The notes under the pieces: generated by a model | The model's database searches: none | Told to the model about the DNA's origin: nothing | What the model saw: only the letters and a program-made list of their open reading frames with translations | Translations under genes and position numbers: made by a program | Part shown: piece by piece, positions 26,601-38,699 of the stretch | Layout of the letters: each line of letters opens with the position of its first letter | Numbering within the stretch: position 1 is the first letter of the stretch | Assembly (NCBI RefSeq): GCF_028389875.1 | Contig: NC_084687.1 | Span: 2,382,611-2,446,610, forward strand | Length of the DNA: 64,000 bases | From: Rhea pennata | Lineage: Eukaryota > Chordata > Aves > Rheiformes > Rheidae | Direction of reading: 5' to 3'

Positions 26601-29600
26601 CGCTCAGCGATCGATACAGTTCCCCTTCAGTTGTCATCTGCATGACAACAGGTACGTCTCTTTGCTTCTGTGCCTCAGTTTCCTTATGTTTAAAACAAAT
26701 CATTGCTATGACCCCTGTTTGACAAGGGCTTGCGTTTCTTGCTGACTGAGCTTGCCTGCTCCTGCTGTAAGAGGGAAGCATTAACAGATCAGACAGTGCC
26801 ACGGTTGCATATCACCCTACCGAATATACTGCCCTTCAGGGTCCGTGCGTTTCCCAAAACGGACAGGGCAGAAGATGCGTGTGTACTGGTGGAAGAACGC
26901 GCTGGCCGACAGCCACATCCAGTTCCCTGCATTGATGCTGTAGTCAGCATCTAAAAGCATCTCTTCAAACACCTGCAGTTGGGAAGAGAAAGAGAAATTC
27001 CCCTGAAATGGCTCTCTATTTGGCAAAAAGAGACAGGCTGGGAGATGCAGGATGAACCTTCTTGCTAAAAGCACAGCACTGTGCTGGTCTAGGCTACCCC
27101 CTTCACTCAGGGAACGCTCCAGCAAGACAGTTTTCCAGAAGGAAGTCAGGGAGGACACAATGACAGAGGAAGCCAAATCCCAAAGGTCTGGCTCTGCCAC
27201 CCGCTATGGACGGGGCAGGTCTCCGATATCACTGTCATCCAAGATCATCAGGCTTTAGGGATGGGAATGACCTCTCACCACTGCACCCAGCACAGCAGGG
27301 CTCCCATTCAAGTGAAGGACATTGAAGTATCAGTTTTATAAGCCACGAGATTTCTGGGGAGGAACAGTGATAAAGCACTGTTCTATAGTACTGTGTGCTA
27401 CTGCCAGGTTCACATTTTTGCAGGGATTTCTCAAGACCAGCCATAATAGAGAACTGCATAATAAAAAAGGTCATGGGGGAAACAAACAAAAAAGAACAGA
27501 TGTGAACCTTCATGCCCTCTTCCCAGCTGATCCAAAGGTCCCCCCGTGTCAGGAAGCAGGCGGCAGCATGCCGAGCAAGGTGGTGAATCCAGCCTTCCTG
27601 GCGCAGCTGGGTCATAATCGCATCAATCCACGGAAACCCTGTCTGAGCCTGAAGCAGGAAAGAAACATCAGCCCTCCTGCACCAAGCTTCATTACACAAG
27701 TTTCCTGCACACTGCTGTAAGCACCATCTCAAAAAGCCAGCAGGGAATAATCTCGGGTAATGGGAAAAGCTCTGAACTAAAATGTAGCAATGGTGGCATT
27801 GCAGCTTGTTACCGTTTTCCATTTGTGGAGCTTCTCTGCATCCTCATACCAATTGATCTGAAGGCAAATGGGGTTCCCAGCCATTTTGGTGAAGTTTGGT
27901 GTTGCTGATGCCACCGTGTAGAAGAATTCCCTCCACAGAAGCTGCCCTTGGAGTGACACCGGGGGCAGAGAGTGGTGTTTGGACTGCAAAGGATACACAA
28001 GATCAGAGCTTCAGTTCATACATATCACTGCACTTTCAATTATGTTGTGCCTACCAAGCCCATAAAATAAAGATACTAACTACATCACAGGTTTTACAGT
28101 ATTTTACCGTGAAAGTCGAATAACCCATGATCTGAAGCAATGCTTTCTGCACCAAAGCAGAGAAAGCTGAGCTCTGCTAGACCTCAGTATTTCCTCTAGC
28201 ATTCTCAATACACCTTCTAGGACAGAATTACACTGCATTGTTTTTAAACCACACATGTATTTATCAACATGCTAACCGCTTGGCTAGCAGATTTCAGGTG
28301 CCTCAGTCATGTCTCAGAGATTTTTTAAGGAAGTTCAGACTGACATTTTCTTGGGTTGCTTCAAAACATACCTTCTTCTTAATCAATTTCTGAAAACTTG
28401 ATTCTTTTGGCTTATGCCACAGTTAAAACATCTAAGATGAAAACAGGCACTGTCAACAAAAAAATACTTGAACAGGCTAAATTGATTTTAAAAAAAAAAG
28501 ACTCACTAAACACCAGGCAGACACCTTGAACTGCTTCTATTTTGGCTCAGTTTTCCTGGGTTTCCCTGCTGTTTCCAGTTCTCATTGCACCCTAATTATG
28601 ATATTTCTGGAACTTAATTAGGAAAAGCCTTACACATTTACAGGTGTTTCACACAATCTGTAAAGGTACTTCACAAATTTCACAGGACAAAGTGAAAAGA
28701 CATTAGAAGGGCAGCATTTGTTTGCACTGGGTGTCTACCAAAATGATTTGGGTGTTAAATCCTAGCATTACATGCCAGACATATAGGAGCATTGCATTTG
28801 CTTGACTATGACAAATTGTTTTCTTACCTGAGCGTAAATGTTTGACAATCTATAAAAAAAAGTGCGAACTGACAGACAGCCCAAACTGAAATACGGGCTC
28901 AGGCCTGTGGTGCTTGGAAGCAGCGAATTTGGGATTGTTCTTGGTTTAGTAAAATTTGCCACCCAGCCCTAAAAAAAAAAAAAAAAAAGAAGAAGAAAAG
29001 AAATGAAATCCAGGTCTGAGTAGTGCAAAGTGACACACATCTCACTGAAAGAGGGAAGAGCTCTCAGCTATTGGCTTCTTGGTCATGGAGATCTGTTCAG
29101 TGCAGGACATGGAAAACAGTCCCATCACCTAGTCTTCCAACAAACACTGCCCTCAAGGATAGCAAACGTCTTGAGGCCAGGTTGCCATCCTCTTCCATGA
29201 TCTCCAAATACATCAACCTCCTCTGAGGGCAGTTTCAAGGCTACATCCAATCCACAGGTGCTGGAAAGCTCTGTTCTCCCCAGCGAGCTGGGTGATTTTA
29301 TAAGCAGGGAATAGCTTTCTAGGCACAACAGCACCACCCTGAAGATTTTATGCTTTATGAAATTAGAAGCAGGTAAAGTGGCACTGGCTGTTTCTATGCA
29401 AACAAGGCAGGTCTGGCCTGCCAGGAGCCAAGCCCTGTCAGGGAGAACCTCAGCTAGAGATGGAACAAGGGGCTCCAGGGCTGAGTGGTTTCCTGAGGTC
29501 CAGACACAACCACAAGTAGAAGGGAGGTTGACACTAACTTGAAACAGCCCAGAGCCACTAGCATCACCCACAAAATCAGGACTGACCTGGTTCATCAAGT

Positions 29601-32600
29601 GTTGCTCCAGGCGCTGCAGCCCTTCAGTTTCCCCTCCTTTCCAGGGGGAGAGGCTCTCTGTGGAGATCTTCAAATCCACAGGGAGAGGCACCCTGTAACA
29701 CTCAGCCAGGCACAGATCAGGGGGCCTACATCTCCTAACGTGAAAGAAAGGCTTCTTTCAAAGAGGGAACCAGAGTCAGAAGAGGAAGGTAGACCCCTGC
29801 CCATTCCACATGCCAAGGAAATCTCCTCTGTCACAGCACAGCCAGAGCAAAGTGGAACAAGAACACAGCCAAAAATCCCAGACACTTCCCTTGGGGAAGA
29901 AAGAGCTCTTTCTGCGACTGCTCCGGGGGAGCAGGAATCAAGATGAACCTTCTGAGACAGCTGGGTCTGGGCCAAGCTTGAGGAAGAGCTGAGATGTGAA
30001 AGGCCATAGTGCCAGCTTGGGCCCTAGCCTAAACTGAAGGAAGAACAGACCCACCAAGTGACAGCACTCAGAGCAGGTGCCTGGGCAGAGCTCGGCTTCC
30101 AAAGCTCAAACCTCCCTCTCACTTCTCATCTGCCACATAAGGCAGGAGCTCGGAGGCACCTTCTCTCCGGCTTCCCCCAGCCACCTTGCCCGTCTCTGGG
30201 AGGGAGCTAAGACCCCCTCAGACTCTAAACATAAATATGGAGCATTGGTGCTGCCTCCAAGGGCCTGTCCCGCTCCAGCTCCTGTGTCTCTGGGGAAGAG
30301 GTTTCACAGGAAGAAGGCAGAGCAGCTCCCTGCACCACCACCCTAGCTGCTTCTTCCTAACCAAGGTGGGGGCTCTTCTGGCCCCAGCCAGTGGTCTCCT
30401 GCTCTCCTATGCCTGTTTAGGACAGTTCCCCCACTTCTCTTCTGCAGCCACAGCTGCTGAGGCTTCTCCAAGGCCTCTGCCTCCTGTGAGGCTGGAAGAG
30501 CACCAAAATACAGTTTTCCTCCTGCAAAAGACAGAAGAGAAAAAGAGGGTTAGGAGAGTGTTGGCAGCATCCAGACTTCTCAGCAAGACCATGAACAAGA
30601 TTAGAGACTAAGAGAGATCTTTCTACTCACCTGGAAAAACTGAGCTGAGTTCTGGTGCAGAAACCTACAGAGGAAGGGGCCAGTGCAGCTCTCACAGCAC
30701 TGGCATGACACAGGCCTGCCAGGAAGTACGTGAACCACTTATCTCTCATCATCAGTCAAAAAAATAAAATAAAATAAAAATGTGGGAATAAACAAAGTAG
30801 GGAAAAAAACAAACAGTCCATGAAATTCCAGAAACCAATCTATCCCAACACTTGCATGATTCTTATCACTGGACTATCTGGGAGCAACATTCAGGAATTA
30901 ATGGGATCCCCCAAGACTGGAAGAAATAAGCCTAGGTTACTAACACAGAGCTGAGGTGTCTCACACAGGAAGCACCTGAAGTCCCCAGTATCTGTAGTCC
31001 CAGCTCAGGTGGCCAGCTCTCTCCTACCCCGATCTTTCCTCCCTTTGAATCACTAACCTCTCCTCATGCAGAGCTAAAGATAAAAACATCCTTGACTTAG
31101 AGCTTCTTCAAGTCCTGGGAGACATGAGCTGGGTCCCTCCTTCCCATACAGGAGAGAGGAGGAGAGAAGACAAAGCAGGGAGGGAAGAGCATGATTATTC
31201 CGCTGAACTTCCCACATATAGCAAACCATACCCGTTCACCCAATTCTCGCTCTGAAACTGTGCTTCACGAGGGAGCTAGAGAATGCCTTTAAGAAAGAGA
31301 CCTATGATTCCTCAGTCATTCCTCTGTTAAACTTCAACGTAGCTGTAAAAGTTTGTCTAAATGTGCCTTACAAAAGCTTAAGTTTCTGGACATTGTCACC
31401 TCTCATCTGCTCTCCCCTCCCATCAGCAGAAGCCTGAAGTATAAGCAGTAGCTTCATATCCCTTATGCATACAAATCTATAACCTGCCATGCATAAAAAT
31501 AATGCAGCATAACATCTAAATTACCCTATTTTGATTTAGCTATAGCTCTTCTTTCAGATAGAAAGGACCTGCTGTTTCCTGCTGTCTAGATGTTACTTAC
31601 TGGAAGTCTTCAGCTGTAAGGTTTCGGACAGGCATCTCGGGGTCCCCAACCAGGGCCAGAATGTGAAGAAACCTCTTGTATGTTAATGGGGGAGTCCCAC
31701 CGTTTAGGTCCAAAATCCTAAATAGAACAACAACATTTTTCACAAAGGATAAACCAAGAAGGAAACTGGAGCTGTCAGTGAATAGGAAGGCAACAGTGGA
31801 GACTGCAACAGTCCTAGACTGTGGGCGTGAATACAGAAGTCACAGATCTTACAAGTAAAACTTCTCTGTGTAAATGAACATCCATCCCAAGACAGTGTCT
31901 CAGGACTCGAAGCAGCAAATGCCAGACTGGGAGCCCAGCCACAGCCTCAGCTGGGCAGCCTTGTTCTGTCAAACATACCCAGAGCAACAGCCTACACAGT
32001 GCACGACACATCCGAGGTTGCCAGAAGCAGTTGGATCACAAAGAACAGGCTCCTGGCTGTGAATACTCTTACCTGCAAACAACTACATGTGCAAACAGGC
32101 TGCTTGAACTCAACAGGGCAAGTCACACACATTCATTTACAGAAATTAGGTACTTTCCAGGACTGGAGTGTTATTACTGATGACCGCCTAATTGTTCTTA
32201 CATTTCAGTGTCTTCAGTCATTCAGGTTTGAGTAAGTACCTTGGATCCAAGTGTATCTAGACCCCAGTGAAAGTTGTTTAGAGAAATCCAAAAAAAATGG
32301 ACACAAAAGCCCTATAAAATTCTGTTAAATGTGTTGAAGAATTTCTTCCTTCCACTCTGTTTAAAAAAAGTGACTAATGTAAGGATTTGATGTGAATTAA
32401 ACTGCCAAAATTGGAAAATTAACAAACTCATTAGGCTTAAATCACAGCCCAACATCCTAACACCTGTGCAACACACCAAAACTACTCACGTTTGCTTCCA
32501 GCAGACCATCACAAAAAAGTTTTCCTGCAAACAGTAACAGGTTCATCTCAGATTAACATTTTCTCAAAAGAAACACATGAGGATCTAGAAAGACCAAAGT

Positions 32601-33098
32601 GCTCGGCCTTTTCTCCATTACGGTTGTTAAATCTAAAATAAACCTTTCTTCAGACACCTCCTTGGTGTCTGGGGCAATCACATACCGTTTGGCATCATAA
32701 AGACTGTGCCCGATCAAAGAAAGCACTTCAAATCCTAACTCTTCTCCAAGACTTTGTATGTTGGCTTCCATCTCTTTGTAAAACGGCTCCACCTCTGCAT
32801 CCACAGTCACTTGCGTGATGTTCCACTTCTTGACATGATCTCGAAGAACAGACTCGTATTCTCCTTGAATAACCAGTAAGCAAGAATCCAGCTGTAACAA
32901 GTTTTTGTGCAGATTCTCCAGGGACTGCAGTAGAAAATGCCAACGCAGAGCCCCTATGTTCATCACTGACGTCATGAATTTTCTATCCAGGATGTAGATG
33001 GGGTACACGACCTCCGAGGACTCTAGTGCAGCCAGCAGCGTTGGGTTGTCATGAAGCCGAAGCCCCTTGCGGAAAAGATGAATGGTGCGATGTGGCAT
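23685..33098 (-). CDS. CRY4: Cryptochrome 4 (CRY4), complete, 11 coding exons, 529 aa
   Basis: Flavoprotein of the photolyase/cryptochrome family, expressed in avian retina and proposed as a light-dependent magnetic sensor. Exons: 33098-32686, 31717-31601, 30664-30631, 29700-29587, 28968-28828, 27983-27813, 27648-27508, 26972-26821, 25756-25659, 25055-24945, 23782-23685; all phases close and 529 codons result, the length I recall for chicken CRY4. The N-terminal alpha/beta domain ([19 protein letters not shown]) is followed by the FAD-binding helical domain. The Trp tetrad W395, W372, W318, W369 and the following Y319 fall exactly on robin/pigeon numbering, as do N391 and D387 near the flavin. 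The short acidic-basic C-tail ends KVARTTEQT. The ATG at 33098 is chosen by family; an upstream in-frame ATG at 33158 would add 20 residues. Odd point: the 34-nt third exon is poorly conserved. It lies tandem with LRIF1 and divergent from UBE2T. Confidence 0.95.
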
Positions 33099-33159
33099 CC
33101 TGGGTGCCTTCCTGAGATCTGTCAATGAGAAAGACAACTGTTGTCTTTGGGGATTCACA

Positions 33160-35090
33160 ATCTCTGTTAAAGGTCAATTAACAAGTAAGAACAGAACTCT
33201 GGACAACTCTCAGCCGTTGCAAGTCTTTGTAATAAAGACTGCTTTGTAATAAGCTTTCGTGAGAGGGAAAAGCAGAAATAGGACCAAGCTACTCCTCTGC
33301 ATCACATACCTACATGCTAGGTCCCACCATTCAGCAGCTGTATAACCACCTAGCTGCACAGAGAACAGTTCTTCCCCAAATAAATCTCTCTAGTCCCAGA
33401 ATTGAAACTTTAATATTAAATTACAAGCTGATAGTGCTCACCAGAAGGAAGGAATCAAAACAGACAGAGCTGCTGGAGCCCCATCTACTGCAATAATGTT
33501 CTGTAACATCATTGCTGATGGGGCTTGCGGCATCCATCAGCAAACCCTCCATAGACAACAGCAAGGTGATCGAAGAACAGAGCCTCATGGCAGGAGCTCT
33601 GCTGCCTTTCGCACACAATGGACTCGCAGGGAGAACAGCTCTGCAGGAGCCCTCATCTCATCAAAGACCTGATGCAGCACTCACTCTAGGAGCAAAAAGC
33701 CTTTCTGGATTTCTGCAGGAAGCAGATCTAAAAGGCATAACACATCTGCTCACTTACGCAGCTGTAAGGCTGCCAGGTGAAACAAGAAAAAGCAAAGTAC
33801 AGCCAACACTGATACAAGAGCACATACTGCTATTCTGACAAAATCTTTCTTACTCGTGATGCTGATTGGAAAACACGTAAGAGGTGATAGAAAGATCCTG
33901 TCCTGAGTTCAGGTTTGCCACTCTCTCACCGAGTGACACAATGTTCTCCATCACATCAAAAGGCTTTTAAGTTGTTTTAAGAGCTACCCTCACTGGCTGC
34001 AAAGCCTGCACAAGCAACTTGGAGGAAGAGTCCTTCAAACACATGAATCAAGTGAACATCTGAAGTCATTGGTTTCCCACTGAATTTATCCATATTTCCT
34101 AACCCCAGGAGATCACTTTGTGCCTCTACATTTTGGGAGAAAAACCATCCTCACCCTATAGCAGGGCTGCAGGGCAACAACTGTACAAAACTACCACTTC
34201 TCTAAGCCAAAACTGATGTAAGAGTTAACACACATTAAATTAACCTTGAACTGTTTCATCTGAGCTTAAGGAACTTGTAGGAGGGCTCACCTTGGCTCTC
34301 AGCCTGAGAAGCTGCTCCGCAGCTGCTTGTTGCCCTGCACATGAAGCAAAAGAGTCAGAGCAAACAGACACAACCAACCCAGCCAGCACCTCAGGTTTGT
34401 GCCAAAGCCCCACAACATCCCTCCCAACCTTCTCTCCCACATTCTCTGCATTGCCACATGCAAGGAGTGAAGCTTATTTCCCATCACCAACGTGGTGTTC
34501 ACACCTGCTTCTAATTTTAGCATTACCAGGCAAACAAGAATTAAGGGATTAGATTACCACAGAAATAATCGATATTCTCTAATCTAGCTCAGCTCCTGCA
34601 GCCAAACTGCTCTATTCACACTTTCTTAAATGGCCCGATTAGGTGACTACAGCACTTTCTCAGCCCACAATCAAGAGCTTTACCAGCCTCATAAAAGATC
34701 ATCTGACTTGTCCTCTTCCCAAAACACCACCATCAGCATTACTGGGACAAATTCAGTTGTGCTCCCAAGCCATGATGCAGCGCGTTGCAACTTCCTAGTA
34801 TCCTAAACCTGCAAACTCACGGGCTTGCAAGAGCCCGGCAGGACAGCACACAGCCAAGCGCAGGGATCTGGGCTTCGCGGGAAGCGCTCCACTGAGCCTT
34901 GGTTCCAGCATCAAAGCTACTGGGGAGGAGACCATGGCACCACCCTGCTGGCTTGTTGTGGAAGAACAGGAAAAACAAGGTCACTCTCCGGCTGCTCAAC
35001 ACCTGGCTAAAACTTTCAGGTAGCAAATCATAGCAAAGGCACTAAAACACTTCCCAGCATCTGGTCACAGGGCGCAGCCCCCTGTCTGCA
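33160..35090. other. CRY4 upstream DNA, 5' UTR exon not placed
   Basis: The CRY4 coding exon may be preceded by an acceptor (TTGACAG next to about 33120), which would put the first non-coding exon further upstream. I could not identify it. No other gene seen here. Confidence 0.4.
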
Positions 35091-35099
35091 CCAACTGGC

Positions 35100-35770
35100 C
35101 TCACACAGCCCCATGGATCAAATGGGGCATCCCTGAGCTCACAGCCCCACGCAGCCTATATGGTCCCACGCAGCCTATGGGGCCACCCTGAGCCTGGGGC
35201 CCTGCAGACTCACACAGCTTATGGGGTTGCCTGAGCTCAAGGCACCACTCAGCCTATGAGACCTCACAGCCTATGGGGCCACCCCAAGCCTTGGACCCCA
35301 CAGAGCCTATGGGGCTGCTGTGAGCACAGGCCCCCCTGGTCCCACACAGCCTATGGGGCAATCTGCAGCTAAGGGCCCATACACAGCATATGAGGCCACC
35401 CCAAGCCAGGGACCCCACAGAGCCTATGGGGCTGCCATAAGCACAGGGCCCCATAGCCCTACATGCCTTATGGGGTAACCCTGAGCTTGAAGCCCCCCCG
35501 TTGCATGGAGCCACCCCAAGCCCAGGGCATCACAGCCCCCTGCAGCCTTTGGGGCTGCCCCAAGTGTAAGGCCCCACAGCCCCACACGACCTATGGAGCC
35601 CCATGGCACCACTCAGCCTGTGTGGGCCCCACGGTCTACAGGGCCACTACAAGCTCAGGGTGCCACGGCCCCAGGCAGCCTATGGGGGCGCCACGAGCAC
35701 GGGGCCCCACGCAGCCCGCACAACTGCCCCATGCGTGGGGCCCGTGGCCACGCGCAGCCCACGGGCCGCC
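35100..35770. repeat. Decayed minisatellite, units near 40-50 bp
   Basis: The motif CAGCCTATGGGGC recurs at irregular intervals (for example near 35190, 35268, 35306, 35348 and 35420), each followed by a CCACCCCAAGC- or TGCCATGAGC-like stretch and GGGCCCCA. Roughly 12-15 diverged units. Long open frames here are an effect of the repeat and GC bias and are not called as genes. Confidence 0.85.
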
Positions 35771-35779
35771 CCGCTAGGA

Positions 35780-36500
35780 GCCACCGTGGGGGCGCCCCCG
35801 CCGTGCGGGAATGGAGCCGCCCGCGCTGCTCCGGCCGGGCTGCTCGGACCGTTCCACTCCCTGGCGAGGGGGGGGGAGCTGCCTGCGCACCCCCGGCGGC
35901 GCCGCGGCCCGCGGGCGCCCCCTGCGGGGCGAGCGGGGCAGAGCCGCGGGCGACGGCGGCACACCAGTACCGGGACTGGGAGATACTGGGAGTGGGGCGA
36001 GGCGGGCCGCGAGGTCTGGGGGCTCGGAGAGACACTGGGTCAGGGAGCGTGGAGGTGATGGGGGGCCCCAGGGTGCAAGCAGAGGGCAGCTCTGGGGGGA
36101 TCCCAGTGCAGGGGACTGGGGCTATTGGGTGGTACTGGTGTGGGGCCAGGCAGCGCAGGGGCCAAGCTGGGCCACGCTGGCAAGGGGCTGAGCTGGTAGC
36201 TGGTGCAGTGGTGGGAGTTTGCGGGGAGGGATCAGTGGCACAGGCCCAACGGCAGCATCGGAGACGAGGGTCGTCGCACCGGAGGCAGCGCTGGCGGCAA
36301 GGAGGCCGTTACGCCGGAGGGGACAGTCAGAAACGAGGCCGTTGCTCTGGGGGCAGCAGCACACCAGAGACGTGCGTGGCCCACGGAAACGGGCTGCCCC
36401 GCCGGGAGGAAGGGGCAGATCCCCTGGGATGGGGGTGACGGCGGGAAAGGTGGAGCCGATGCCCTCAGTCGCCTCCGTGTTCGGATTTATCCAGTTATTC
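35780..36500. other. GC-rich intergenic stretch
   Basis: CpG-rich with long open frames on both strands, none resembling a known protein; such frames are expected at this GC content. It could carry the CRY4 promoter, but I see no decisive signal. Confidence 0.4.
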
Positions 36501-36949
36501 TTTCAGCTCTCCATGATCTCGTGAAACGAGGCTGCTGACTTAGCGAGAGCGGGCCGATTCCCGGCCGTGCCTGCGTTACCTCTGTTAGCTGAAAATCAGC
36601 CAACTCGGAGAAAACGCGCCTGGCACCCGATCTATCCAGGCACTTTGGGAGAGGCGTGCTGCGATCCGGAGCAGGGAACACCCCGAATCACAAGATCAAG
36701 CCTTACCTCGCGGGTTATCCGGCAGCCGACGGCCCCGCCGGGATCTCACCGGAGAGGGGAAGCCCCACGACGACCGATCGCGCCTCTCCTGCCGGGAAGC
36801 GTTTCCGTCCGCACGCAGAGATCTGCCGGAGGGACACGGCAGTCACCGGAGTGCCACCAGCCGGATCCAGCCTCGCCACTCCTGCTCCTGCAAGCGTTGG
36901 GAAATTCGTCGGCCAGGTTTAAACATGCCTAAATACCGGCGCGTAAATA

Positions 36950-37430
36950 CACGTGTCAAGGTGGATTCTGCGTCAAAGATGTTTTGAGCGACTCGAGGCT
37001 TTTGCGCAGTTGTGGGTAAAGGAGAAGGACTGCAGAGTGCTCCCCGACTGCGTACGAACTGAGGCCTGCAGGCTCCTCGAGGAAGGAAAGCTTCAACAGT
37101 TATAAAATTCCCTCCGTGGACACTCTTTATCCTCCAGGTTATTCAGTTAAATTACAGCCTCTCCACTGAGGAAGCGATAGCAATGTAATTATAAAGCTTT
37201 AAGCAAGCGTGTGTCAGCCAGCTGGCTTTGCAAACTGGCATCTCAAAGTGTGATTTGGGCTTTCACAGTTAAATTATTATCACCGTGAAGCTGATGAATT
37301 GCATTCCAATTTGACTGGCTTTCGAGCAATTCCTTACTTGGCCTGAAACAGAACGTGTTTCCGTATTAATTGGATTATATAATCCCATCTTCGGGATCTG
37401 AGTCAGAGCTGAGGCTGGCTTTGATCTAAT
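36950..37430. promoter_or_regulatory. AT-rich candidate regulatory element with homeodomain palindrome
   Basis: An AT-rich island inside otherwise GC-rich DNA. It contains the perfect 14-base palindrome GGATTATATAATCC at 37372-37385, two inverted TAATCC half-sites of the OTX/CRX type, just after ATTAATTGG. It lies between the divergent genes CRY4 and UBE2T, about 4.3 kb upstream of the CRY4 start. Enhancer function is inference. Confidence 0.35.
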
Positions 37431-37449
37431 ACCTCTAAGTTATTTGTCC

Positions 37450-38690
37450 TGTGCCAGTGGATGAGGCGATAAAATGAAACGCTGAAGTGCACGTATTTGC
37501 CCAAAGGAAACCCTCAAGTCGCGCCTTTCCCCGAGAAGCGGAACCGCAGTACCGAGGGCCTGGGACGAGCCTGCAGTTTGGGCCCAGCCCGTCCCCAGCA
37601 GCGCGCGGCTCCCGCTGCCGGCTCGGGCGGCCGGAGACCCCGGCACGGCCCGTTCGCGTGGGCACGGCGGGCTGGGGGTGCTGGGCACGGGGAAGGGGGG
37701 GAGCAGGAGCAGGGGAAGGGGCTGGAAGCAGGCAGGGAAGAGCGGTGGGCGCTGCCCGTCGCAGCGGAGGAGCCAGCATGGATCCAGCCCCGTCGCCGTC
37801 ACACACCTGGCCAAAGGCAGCTGCCTCCTCGCGGCCGGATTAAGCCCTCTCCGCGTTTACCTCCTTCCTCCGGCCCCGGGGGCGCTGCCAGGAGGGGTGC
37901 GTGAGCCGCGGGGGGCAGCCCCCCGGCACGGCACGGCACGGCACGGCCCGCGCGGGCCGCCCGGCGAGGCCTCTTAGCCGGCGGCCGAGGCCAGCGGGCC
38001 GGGACCGGCGGCGGCGGCCGGGAGCTTATGCAACGCTGGCCATTCATCGTGGCAGAGGAGGGGCCTGCTGGGCTGGGCCACCGCCGCCACCGTCACCGGT
38101 GGCGCACCAGCGGCGGGCACCAGGCTCGCGGCCCAGCACCGGGGTGATGGGCCCTGGCGGGGGGCTCGGCTGGCCACCAGGGCCAGTGCTTTGGTTTGGG
38201 TGCATTTGGGGTGTTTTCTTGCTGCCTTTTCAGGCAGGGGGGTGGTTTCACGCATTTGGGGGCTGAGGGCGGCGCGGGGACCGGGAGCGCGGCAGGGCGA
38301 CGGGCCAGCGGCAGGGTCCAGCCTGGGGCTGGGGTGGCCCCGGCGCCTCCCCGCGCCCCCGCAGCCGCCCGCGCCCCAACTCCGCGGCAGGGGGCGGGGC
38401 TTCCCTCGTCCCCGCCCCCTCCGCGGCGCTGCCCTGCCCTGGGGGCGTGACTGCCTGCGGGGTTCCGCCAATGGCAGCGCGCCTACCCTTCGAATTCGAG
38501 CCGCCGCCGCGAGGGGGGCGGGGTTTGCTGTTGCCCAATCAGCGCCGGCTGCGCCGCGAGAGGGGGTGGGACGCGCCAGCGTTGCCAGGCAGCGGGGGGA
38601 AGTCGCGCTTTCCCGCCTGCTGCCGCCGCCTGCTGCCGGCGTGAGGGGGGAGGCCGGGGGCGGGGGGGGGGGCAAGATTGGAGCCCCTCA
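37450..38690. promoter_or_regulatory. CpG island, presumed UBE2T promoter
   Basis: Dense CpG. Near its 3' end are two CCAAT boxes (38468-38472 and 38535-38539), a TTCGAA cell-cycle homology-like element (38489-38494) and a TTTCCCGCC E2F-type site (38609-38617). A GTGAGG donor-like site follows at 38641, which could end a non-coding first UBE2T exon. UBE2T's coding start at 39846 lies just after an acceptor (ATTTCAG, 39834-39840), so an upstream non-coding exon is expected. A GGCAC-type pentamer run lies near 37926-37946. Confidence 0.6.
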
Positions 38691-38699
38691 AGGAGGGGC

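Noticed and set aside
35593-36438. A 281-codon open frame upstream of CRY4
   Set aside because: It starts within the minisatellite, is compositionally driven and resembles no known protein.
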